Assembly: GCA_041628225.1 (NCBI GenBank)
Contig: JBFKPQ010000088.1
Span: 1 to 8,984, forward strand
DNA: 8,984 bases
Source of the DNA: JBFKPQ01 sp041628225
GTDB taxonomy: Bacteria > Actinomycetota > Acidimicrobiia > Spongiisociales > JAENVV01
Direction: 5' to 3'
Under the pieces are notes generated by a model that had not been told where the DNA came from, made no database searches, and saw only the letters and a list, made by a program, of their open reading frames with translations. The first letter of the stretch is position 1; every line of letters begins with the position of its first letter. Of this stretch, positions 1 to 6,545 are shown piece by piece. The position numbers and the translations under genes are program-made.

Positions 1-1
1 G

Positions 2-3001
2 ATCGAGGTCACCAACACCGGCGACGTCGACCTGACCGACGTGACCGTGACCGACGCGCAGGCCCCGGACTGCGACACGGTCATTGCCGCGCTGGCGGTC
101 GGAGCCAGCCAGAGCCACTCCTGCTCGGTGGGTCCGGTGACGGCAGACTTCACGAACACCGCCATCGTCACGGCCACTCCGCCGGCCGGGCCCGACGTGA
201 CCGATTCCGCCTCGGCCGGCGTCACCGTCCTGATCCCGGGCATCGACATCCAAAAGACCCCCGACTATCAAATCGTCGGGACGGGTGGCACCGTCGACTT
301 CACGATCACGGTCACGAACACCGGAGCCACCGACCTCTCGAACATCGTGGTGACCGACGGGATCGTCCCCGCCTGTGACGCCGGGCCGCTCTCGCTGCCC
401 GTGGGCGAGTCGACCTCGTACACGTGCACGTCCGACCCGGTGACGGCCGACTTCACCAACCAGGTCGACGTCTCCGCCGAGGATCCGGCCGGCAATGTCG
501 TCTCCGCCTCGGACACCGCCGATGTCGACCTCGTCAACCCGACGCTGACGGTGACGAAGTCCCCGGCGCTGCAGACGCTCCTGTCGGGAGAGACGGCCAG
601 CTTCTCGATCCTCGTCGAGAACACGGGCGACATCGATCTCCAGAATGTCGTGGTCAACGATCCTCTCGCTCCGGGCTGCGACTCCGTCATCGGAACGCTG
701 GCGGCGGGTACCTCCCAAACGATCACGTGCGACGTGGTGGACGTGACGGCCGACTTCACGAACACGGTCGACGTCACGGCGGACGACCCGCTGGGCGGCC
801 CGGCACTGACCGCATCGGATACCGCGGACGTCGATGTCGTCTTTCCCGGGGTCGACCTCCAGAAGACGCCCGACAGCCAACAGGTCGTGACCGGCACCAT
901 CGCCACGTTCACGATCACGATCACCAACACCGGCGATCAAGACCTCGTGGACCTCGTGGTCACCGACGCGGTCGCGCCCGACTGCGACGCGACGATCGCC
1001 GGACCGCTGGCGCCGGGAGCCTCGACGTCATACACCTGCACGATGACGGTCACGAGCGATGTGACCAATGTGGCTGCGGTCACGGGCCAGGACATCAACG
1101 GCAACCCGGTGTCGTTCTCGGACGACGCCTTCGTCGATGCGATCAATCCGAGCCTGTCGATCTCCAAGACGCCGGACTCCCAGACGGTGGTGCTCAACGG
1201 CCAGGCCGACTTCGCGGTGGCGGTCACGAACACGGGTGACGTGCCGCTCAGCAACGTCGACGTGACCGATCCGCTCGCCCCCGATTGCGATCGGGTGGAC
1301 CTGACGCTCGCCATCGGGGAGACCCGATCGTGGACCTGCTCGCTGGCGTCGGTGGCCGGCGACTTCACGAACACGGTCACCGGCACCGCCGACGACCCGA
1401 ACGGCGACCCGGTCGCACCGTCGGCGGCCGACACCGCCGACGTGACCGTCCTCGTCCCAGCTGTCGAGATCACCAAGTCGCCGAACCTCCAGCAGGTCCA
1501 GGTCGGCGACGACGCCTCCTTCACGATTCTCGTGACCAACAGCGGCGAGACCGACCTATTCGACGTGGTCGTGTCCGATCCGCTCGTACCCGCGTGTGAC
1601 GCGACCTTCCCGACTATTCCCGTGGCCGGCTCCGAGACCTACACCTGCACGGTGACCGTGACGGCCGACTTCACGAACACGGTCACCGCCGACGCTATCG
1701 ACCCCTTGGGCAACCCGGTACCACAGGCGTCCGACGTCGCCGACGTGGACGCCGTCGTTCCGGCGATCTCGGTCGCCAAGACCCCGGACATCCAGACGGT
1801 GCCGCTCGGAGACCCGGTCACGTTCACGATCGAGGTGACGAACACCGGCGACGCCGATCTCACCGACGTCGTGGTCAGTGACGCCCTCGTTCCGGCGTGT
1901 GACGCAACGATTCCTTCGCTGCTGATCGGCGAAACCCAGTCGTACACCTGCACGTCCGCCTTCGGGGTCACCGCCGACTTCACCAACACCGCTGTCGTCG
2001 CGGCCACTCCGCCGGTCGGGGTGGACGTCTCGGCATCCGACACGGCCGACGTGGTCGTGCTGCTGCCAGACGTGACCGTGGACAAGAGCCCGGCTACGCA
2101 GGTGATCGGGGTCGGCGATGACGCCACCTTCACCATCCGGGTCACGAACTCCGGGCAAGTCGATCTCGTCGACATCGTGGTCACCGACTCCGTCACGCCC
2201 AGCTGCTCGACGACCTTCGCCGGTCCGCTCCTCCCAGGTGATTTCGCCGAACACACGTGCACGGCCTCCGGGGTCACGGCGCCGTTCACGAACTCCGTCG
2301 ATGTCTCGGCCGAGGACGGCAACGGCAACCCGGTCACGGCGTCCGACACGGCCGAGGTCGCCATCGACCCGCCGGCGCTCTCGGTCACCAAAGACCCGTC
2401 CACGCAAGACGTCCCGGTCGGAGGCACGGCGACTTTCACCATCACGGTCATCAACACGTCTCGGTCCGACCTCGTCGACGTGACGGTGAGCGACCCACAG
2501 GCCCCGGCGTGCGACGCCGTCATTCCGTCGCTGCCCGGCATCGACCAGGCGCCCGCCAACTCCGTCACCATCTCGTGTTCGGAGCCGGGGGCCTCGGTCG
2601 ACTACACGAACACCGTCACCGTGACGGCGACCGACCTCGCCGGTGGCGACGTCGGCCCGGTGTCGGACACCGCCGGTGTCAACGTGCTCGCCCCGGCGAT
2701 CTCGGTCACCAAGGATCCCGCCACACAGCTGGTGGGCTTCGGGCAGGATGCGACGTTCACCATCACCGTGACCAACACCGGCGAGATCGACCTCTTGAAC
2801 GTGGTCGTCACCGATGCCGCCGAACCGACCTGCGACAGGGTGGTTGCAACCCTCGCCGTCGGTGAGATCCAATCGTGGATGTGCACGACCTCGGGCGTCG
2901 TAGCCGACTTCACGAACACGGTGGACGTCATCGCCGACGACGGTGCCGGCAATGTCGCGACTGCCACCGCATCGGCGGACGTCGTCGTCGAGCCGGTCGG
3001 C
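2..3001 (+). repeat. Array of one partial and nine complete DUF11-like repeats
   Basis: Complete units begin at 242, 545, 851, 1154, 1463, 1766, 2072, 2378 and 2699, so the period is 303-309 nt except for the eighth unit at 321 nt. Each unit starts with a strand ending in K-[TSD]-P, followed by an F-x-I-x-V-x-N-[TS]-[GS] strand, a V-V-[TSN]-D strand, a P-x-C turn, a second Cys 16 or 17 residues later, [FVY]-T-N and a [SA]-D-x-A-x-V strand. This is the consensus layout of the DUF11/TIGR01451 'conserved repeat domain' seen in bacterial surface proteins. The paired cysteines probably form one disulfide per module after export. The DNA of the units is also similar: a 28-bp string is identical at 742-769 and 1657-1684, and a 22-bp string at 1361-1382 and 1667-1688. 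Confidence 0.9.
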
Positions 3002-5770
3002 GACGTATCGGGCTTCGTGTTCGTCGACGCCGATGGCGACGGTGTCTTCGACCCGGCCGGAGATACCCCGCTCGCGTTCGTCGATGTCGTTCTCACCGAC
3101 CCGGTCGGCAACCCGATCATCGTCACCACGGACGCCACAGGCACGTGGCAACTCGCCAACACGCCGGTCGGCGACTACGTCGTCGACGTCGACGAGTCCG
3201 ATCCGGACTTCCCGGCCGCACACTACGAGACGACCGCGACCGACGGCCAGACCGTGACCGTGGCCGACGGCGCATCGGTCGCGGCGGCGGACATCGGCTA
3301 TGCACCGTCGGCGACCATCTCGGGGACGGCCTTCGAGGACCTGGTCGGAGATGGATTGTCTACCGGTGATCCGGCGCTGGTTGGAACCACGGTGCATCTC
3401 TACGAGGACACGACGGGCGACGGCGTCGGCGACACCCTCGTCGCGTCCACCTACGTGGCGGCCGATGGTTCGTACACGTTCGCGGGGCTTCCGGCCGGTG
3501 ACTACGTCGTCGCGTTCGTGCCTCCGACCAGCTATGAGTTCACCGTCGCCGATCTCGGTGCAGACGACACGATCGACTCGGACGCGGACCCGGTCACCGG
3601 ACGCACCGGCCTCATCAGCCTCCTGCCCGCCGACGTCGTGATCGACGTCGACGCAGGCGCCTACCTGCCCATCGAACTCGGCGGCACCGTGTTCAACGAT
3701 CTGGCCGGCGATGGCGCCGCCGACCCGACCGATCCGCCCATGGCGGGTATCGAGGTGATCATCACGGGAGCCGGCCCGGACGGTGCCTTCGGCACGGTGG
3801 ACGACACGACCGTGGTGGTCACGACCAGCGCCGACGGCACGTACCAGGTGGGCCTCCCGCCAGGCGACTATTCGGTCGAAGTCGTCGAACCGGCCGGGAC
3901 GACGGTCACCACCGGCAACGACCCGACCGCTCTGACGCTGACGTCGGGCGATGCGCCGGCCAGCGTCGACTTCGGGATCGAGGCCCCCGCCGCGGTGTCC
4001 GGAACGGTGATGCTCGACGCCGACGGCGACGCGATCGACAGCGGAGTCGAGCCGCCCCTGGACGGCATCACGGTGACGGCGACCCATGCCGGACCCGACG
4101 GCGTTCTCGGTACGGCCGACGACATCGTCCGCACGACCACGACCGATGCGAACGGAAACTACGTCTTCGTCGGACTGGCGCCCGGCGACCACGTTGTCGC
4201 GATCGATCTGGCGACGGTGCCCCCCGGCGCCACCCCGAGTTTCGATCCCGACCCGACCGCCGACGGCACCACGACGGTGACCCTCGCTGCCGGCGAGACG
4301 ATGACCGACGTGTCCTTCGGGGTAGCAGGCACCGGATCGTTGACCCAGATCGTCTGGCACGACGTCGACGGGAATGGACTCCCCGGCCCTGGTGAGCCCG
4401 TGCTCGTCGGCGTGACGGCAACGGCGACGTGGACCGGTCAGGACGGCATGCTCGGCACGAGCGACGACGTCGAATTCTCCCGCGTGACCGATGCGACGGG
4501 GACCGCCCTCATCCCGTTCCTCCCGGCGGGCGACTACGAGATCGTGATCGACACCTCCGATCTGCCGGAGGGTCTGGTCGCCTCGGCCGACCCCGACGGC
4601 ACGGCTGACTCGACGACGCTCGCAAGTCTCGCCCCCGTCGAGGCCGCCGACGTGGGTCTCTTCGGGTACACGGGGACGGGAACCGTCGGCGATCTCGTGT
4701 TCTTCGACTACGACCAGGACGGCAACGCCGATGCGGATGAGCCCGGCGCGGGCGGCGTGGGCGTGATCGCCACCTGGGCCGGACCGGACGGCGTCATCGG
4801 AACCGCCGACGACATCGTGTTCACCACCACGACCGCCGCCGACGGCAGCTACCTGTTCGCAAATCTCCCGGCCGGCGACACCCGGGTAGAACTCGACCCG
4901 GCGACCCTCCCGGCAGGTTCGGGAGGGTCGGTGCAGGTGGTGGTGACCCTCGCAGGGGGTGAGACGAACCTCGATGTCGACTTCGGCCTCGGCGCCAACC
5001 TTCCGCCGCTCGCACAGGACGACGCGGCGGGGACGCTCGAGGACACACCGGTCACGATCCCGGTGCTGAGCAACGACTCCGATCCGGAAGGTCACGGCCT
5101 CGAGGTCGTATCCGTCACGCAGCCGGTCAACGGAACGGTCACGATCAGTCCCGACGGGACCGTCACCTACGTGCCCGACGCGGAGTTCTCAGGCACCGAT
5201 ACGTTCACGTATACGGTCTGTGAGGATCTCGACATACCGGCGGGCGGTCCCGTCGCGCCACAGGGCCTGTGCGATATCGCCACGGTCATCGTGACGGTGG
5301 AAGCGGTGAACGACGCCCCGGTCTTGCGGAGTCCCACCACGATCACCGTCGTTGTCGGCCAGCCGATACCGCCACTCGAGTTCGACGATCCGGAGGGCTC
5401 CCCGGTGACCGTGGTCCTGGCCTCCGGTGTCCTCCCGCCGGGCGTCACACTCAATGTCGACGGTACGTTCTCCGGAACGCCCACCACCCCTGGCGTGTAC
5501 ACGGTGACGATCGAAGCCTGCGATCCTGATGGTGTCTGCTCCATCGTCGTGCTTTCGTTCGTGGTCCGGTCGGGAGCCACGAACGATGATCCGGCGCTGC
5601 CCTTCACCGGCAACGATTCGCAGACCCAGGCAGCCGGGGCGCTGGCGCTCATCCTGGCCGGTGCGGCCTTGGTGATGGTGGCACGGCGTGCGGACCGCCC
5701 GACCCCGTCTCCGGCACGTCATGGCGCGGCGCGCCTCCCGTTCGATGGGCCAACCGCGCCACGTCGATAG
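2..5770 (+). CDS. Giant wall-anchored repeat protein, 5'-truncated (DUF11-like and SdrD_B-like stalk, LPFTG anchor)
   Basis: The reading frame is open from base 2 to a TAG stop at 5768-5770, giving 1,922 visible residues. The true start and signal peptide lie upstream; the GTG at 41 is internal to a repeat and is not a start. Modules in order are: DUF11-like repeats (2-3001), six SdrD_B-like modules (3005-4999), a cadherin-like module (5000-5320), a He_PIG-type Ig module (5321-5569), and a sortase sorting signal (5597-5770). Such proteins are exported by Sec and joined covalently to the wall by a sortase; none is encoded here. The role is inferred to be a long rigid stalk or adhesin, but no ligand-binding head is visible and it may lie in the missing N-terminus. 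The protein is very acidic, rich in Thr, Val, Asp and Ala, and almost free of Lys. Module types are confident; function is not. Confidence 0.93.
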   Translation: MEVTNTGDVDLTDVTVTDAQAPDCDTVIAALAVGASQSHSCSVGPVTADFTNTAIVTATPPAGPDVTDSASAGVTVLIPGIDIQKTPDYQIVGTGGTVDFTITVTNTGATDLSNIVVTDGIVPACDAGPLSLPVGESTSYTCTSDPVTADFTNQVDVSAEDPAGNVVSASDTADVDLVNPTLTVTKSPALQTLLSGETASFSILVENTGDIDLQNVVVNDPLAPGCDSVIGTLAAGTSQTITCDVVDVTADFTNTVDVTADDPLGGPALTASDTADVDVVFPGVDLQKTPDSQQVVTGTIATFTITITNTGDQDLVDLVVTDAVAPDCDATIAGPLAPGASTSYTCTMTVTSDVTNVAAVTGQDINGNPVSFSDDAFVDAINPSLSISKTPDSQTVVLNGQADFAVAVTNTGDVPLSNVDVTDPLAPDCDRVDLTLAIGETRSWTCSLASVAGDFTNTVTGTADDPNGDPVAPSAADTADVTVLVPAVEITKSPNLQQVQVGDDASFTILVTNSGETDLFDVVVSDPLVPACDATFPTIPVAGSETYTCTVTVTADFTNTVTADAIDPLGNPVPQASDVADVDAVVPAISVAKTPDIQTVPLGDPVTFTIEVTNTGDADLTDVVVSDALVPACDATIPSLLIGETQSYTCTSAFGVTADFTNTAVVAATPPVGVDVSASDTADVVVLLPDVTVDKSPATQVIGVGDDATFTIRVTNSGQVDLVDIVVTDSVTPSCSTTFAGPLLPGDFAEHTCTASGVTAPFTNSVDVSAEDGNGNPVTASDTAEVAIDPPALSVTKDPSTQDVPVGGTATFTITVINTSRSDLVDVTVSDPQAPACDAVIPSLPGIDQAPANSVTISCSEPGASVDYTNTVTVTATDLAGGDVGPVSDTAGVNVLAPAISVTKDPATQLVGFGQDATFTITVTNTGEIDLLNVVVTDAAEPTCDRVVATLAVGEIQSWMCTTSGVVADFTNTVDVIADDGAGNVATATASADVVVEPVGDVSGFVFVDADGDGVFDPAGDTPLAFVDVVLTDPVGNPIIVTTDATGTWQLANTPVGDYVVDVDESDPDFPAAHYETTATDGQTVTVADGASVAAADIGYAPSATISGTAFEDLVGDGLSTGDPALVGTTVHLYEDTTGDGVGDTLVASTYVAADGSYTFAGLPAGDYVVAFVPPTSYEFTVADLGADDTIDSDADPVTGRTGLISLLPADVVIDVDAGAYLPIELGGTVFNDLAGDGAADPTDPPMAGIEVIITGAGPDGAFGTVDDTTVVVTTSADGTYQVGLPPGDYSVEVVEPAGTTVTTGNDPTALTLTSGDAPASVDFGIEAPAAVSGTVMLDADGDAIDSGVEPPLDGITVTATHAGPDGVLGTADDIVRTTTTDANGNYVFVGLAPGDHVVAIDLATVPPGATPSFDPDPTADGTTTVTLAAGETMTDVSFGVAGTGSLTQIVWHDVDGNGLPGPGEPVLVGVTATATWTGQDGMLGTSDDVEFSRVTDATGTALIPFLPAGDYEIVIDTSDLPEGLVASADPDGTADSTTLASLAPVEAADVGLFGYTGTGTVGDLVFFDYDQDGNADADEPGAGGVGVIATWAGPDGVIGTADDIVFTTTTAADGSYLFANLPAGDTRVELDPATLPAGSGGSVQVVVTLAGGETNLDVDFGLGANLPPLAQDDAAGTLEDTPVTIPVLSNDSDPEGHGLEVVSVTQPVNGTVTISPDGTVTYVPDAEFSGTDTFTYTVCEDLDIPAGGPVAPQGLCDIATVIVTVEAVNDAPVLRSPTTITVVVGQPIPPLEFDDPEGSPVTVVLASGVLPPGVTLNVDGTFSGTPTTPGVYTVTIEACDPDGVCSIVVLSFVVRSGATNDDPALPFTGNDSQTQAAGALALILAGAALVMVARRADRPTPSPARHGAARLPFDGPTAPRR
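3005..4999 (+). repeat. Six tandem SdrD_B-like (prealbumin/CnaB-like) modules
   Basis: Modules start near 3005, 3302, 3671, 3989, 4337 and 4682. Each opens with a hydrophobic strand and an acidic loop of the D-x-D-G-D/N-G type, often ending in E-P or D-P. Most continue with a [DA]-G-[ST/N]-Y-x-F-x-x-L-P-x-G-D-Y-x-V hairpin, and each closes with a strand of the V-D-F-G or D-I-G-Y type. This is the pattern of SdrD B repeats, which in staphylococcal Sdr proteins bind calcium and stiffen the stalk; calcium binding here is inferred from the acidic loops. Modules three to six carry an extra G-x-D-G-x-x-G-T-x-D-D loop. No cysteine or lysine occurs in this block, in contrast to the block before it. 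Confidence 0.85.
5000..5569 (+). other. Cadherin-like (Big_9 type) and He_PIG-type Ig modules of the surface protein
   Basis: The first module (5000-5320) has the usual cadherin-like string of D-D, E-D-T-P-V, V-L-x-N-D-x-D-P-E, G-T-V-T, G-T-V-T-Y-x-P and F-x-G-T-D-T-F-T-Y-T-V, ending in V-N-D-A-P. A 17-residue loop is bounded by two cysteines. The second module (5321-5569) has L-P-P-G-V-T-L, G-T-F-S-G-T-P and P-G-V-Y-T-V-T-I-E-A-C-D-P-D-G, which is the putative-Ig (He_PIG) signature, with two further cysteines six residues apart. Both types are common in secreted bacterial proteins and here they lie closest to the wall anchor. A spacer or adhesive role is inferred. Confidence 0.8.
5597..5770 (+). 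other. LPXTG-type cell wall sorting signal with long basic tail
   Basis: The sortase motif LPFTG is encoded at 5597-5611. A six-residue polar linker follows, then a hydrophobic segment of about 18 residues (5630-5683) and an Arg-Arg pair. This is the standard order of a wall-sorting signal, with cleavage expected between Thr and Gly. The cytoplasmic tail is odd: about 29 residues, including the Arg pair, run from the membrane segment to the stop, rich in Arg and Pro, where most sorting signals end within a few residues. The tail also contains LPFDG, an echo of the sorting motif. Confidence 0.9.
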
Positions 5771-5794
5771 CCTCGTCGCGCTGCCGTCGGTGGC

Positions 5795-5800
5795 TAAGCT
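5795..5800 (+). promoter_or_regulatory. Candidate -10 hexamer for leaderless transcription of the EXPERA-like gene
   Basis: TAAGCT matches the actinobacterial TANNNT -10 pattern and lies 6 nt before the ATG at 5807, so transcription would begin at or next to the A of the start codon. No Shine-Dalgarno sequence precedes this ATG, which agrees with leaderless translation. No clear -35 element is seen. The promoter is inferred from sequence alone. Confidence 0.5.
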
Positions 5801-5806
5801 CCGCGC

Positions 5807-6484
5807 ATGCCAGGCCACGTCTTCTCGCGACTCGACAGGTCCCGCGGCCGTCCCATCGCAGACCGTCGGGGGGACTGGTTCTTCGTCGTGGTATTCGCGA
5901 TCTTTGCCTCGACGTCGATCATCACGGATTCCGTCAACGGGGTGAACGGGTCGCTCGATCCGAACAGCGCGTACTGGGTCGAGCGGTTCATCTATGACAC
6001 GTACGCTCGCCTCGCCGATCCACTGCTCATTCTCAACCCGCCCCAGGTCCGGGTTTCGGCGTGGATCTCTGCCTTCATCTGGCTGCCGCTGTATCTGCTG
6101 CTCATCCCAGGATTCATCCGGGGCTGGAACTGGCTGCGACCGTTCGGGCTCGTGTACGGCGGAGCGCTGACGCACGGCATGATCACCTACATGGCCGAGG
6201 GGATCTTCGGACGGATGGCCACGTCCGGATGGGCCGATCCGGCCCTGTGCACCGGATGCGTCGAGCCGAACACGTGGTACTACCTGGCCGCCAACTCGGC
6301 CTATCTCATCGTGCCGGCGCTGATGATCGTGCGCATGTGGCGCCCGAATCCCTTCGGCCAACCCGATGGCGTGGCTCCGGAGCATCGCCCGGTGGAGATC
6401 GACCTGCGGGGCGATGAGCCGGTCGTCAGGATCGGCGACGAAGTGTTCTCTGCCGAGGTCCTCGGGAGCGATCGTGGTGGTTGA
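5807..6484 (+). CDS. Four-helix membrane protein resembling EXPERA/TMEM97 (emopamil-binding) family
   Basis: A 225-residue protein with four likely membrane helices: about residues 24-43, 84-104, 110-131 and 157-178. The order of features follows eukaryotic TMEM97 (sigma-2 receptor): an Asp at the end of helix 1 (D41), Y-x(6)-D-P-L-L with D71, a P-P turn, L-P inside helix 2, F-x-x-G-x-x-W-x-R before helix 3, a tyrosine and a threonine in helix 3, and a Y-L-I-V-P helix 4 ending in an R-x-W-R-P boundary. In TMEM97 the two equivalent aspartates line the ligand pocket; family members bind or isomerise sterols. Substrate is unknown here, and the Glu that TMEM97 has in helix 2 is not obvious. The loop between helices 3 and 4 holds a C-x-x-C pair, and a polar tail of about 45 residues follows helix 4. 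The ATG is 36 nt after the preceding stop. Assignment is by recalled motif comparison, not by a search; it could be an unrelated four-helix protein. Confidence 0.7.
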   Translation: MPGHVFSRLDRSRGRPIADRRGDWFFVVVFAIFASTSIITDSVNGVNGSLDPNSAYWVERFIYDTYARLADPLLILNPPQVRVSAWISAFIWLPLYLLLIPGFIRGWNWLRPFGLVYGGALTHGMITYMAEGIFGRMATSGWADPALCTGCVEPNTWYYLAANSAYLIVPALMIVRMWRPNPFGQPDGVAPEHRPVEIDLRGDEPVVRIGDEVFSAEVLGSDRGG

Positions 6485-6511
6485 CACCGTTCAAGAACCC
6501 GCCACCTGCTG

Positions 6512-6521
6512 CCGATATCGG
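6512..6521. promoter_or_regulatory. Perfect 10-bp palindrome upstream of the kinase gene
   Basis: CCGATATCGG is fully self-complementary. It sits in the 61-nt gap between the membrane protein stop and the kinase start, 10 nt before the ribosome binding site. It could be a small operator, but a 10-bp palindrome of this composition can occur by chance. Confidence 0.25.
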
Positions 6522-6530
6522 ACTTGATAC

Positions 6531-6538
6531 GGGGAGGA
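6531..6538 (+). promoter_or_regulatory. Strong Shine-Dalgarno that fixes the kinase start
   Basis: GGGGAGGA contains the full GGAGG core at 6533-6537. The core ends only 2 nt before the TTG at 6540, which is too close, and 14 nt before the GTG at 6552, which is too far. It ends 8 nt before the TTG at 6546, which is ideal. The start at 6546 is therefore preferred. This contrasts with the flanking genes, which look leaderless. Confidence 0.7.
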
Positions 6539-6545
6539 ATTGCTT

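Noticed and set aside
41..43. GTG as the start of the surface protein
   Set aside because: The frame is open upstream to the window edge and the residues before it (I-E-V-T-N-T-G and following) are part of a repeat, so the gene simply continues past the left edge.
242..3001. Regular repeats of about 300 nt as a CRISPR or satellite array
   Set aside because: The units are in-frame protein repeats with variable DNA sequence and a conserved beta-strand pattern; there are no short identical repeats with unique spacers.
1556..5095. Minus-strand open frame of 1,179 codons opposite the surface protein gene
   Set aside because: Its translation is dominated by Arg, Gly, Asp and His-rich low-complexity sequence with no domain pattern. 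It mirrors the strong codon bias of the repeats on the plus strand, which have clear protein motifs.
6481..6486. TTGACA as a -35 box for the kinase
   Set aside because: It overlaps the stop codon of the membrane protein gene, and no acceptable -10 hexamer lies 16-18 nt downstream.
5189..6487. Minus-strand open frame of 432 codons spanning the end of the surface gene and the membrane protein gene
   Set aside because: It covers two plus-strand genes with recognisable motifs, has low-complexity charged composition and no family pattern.
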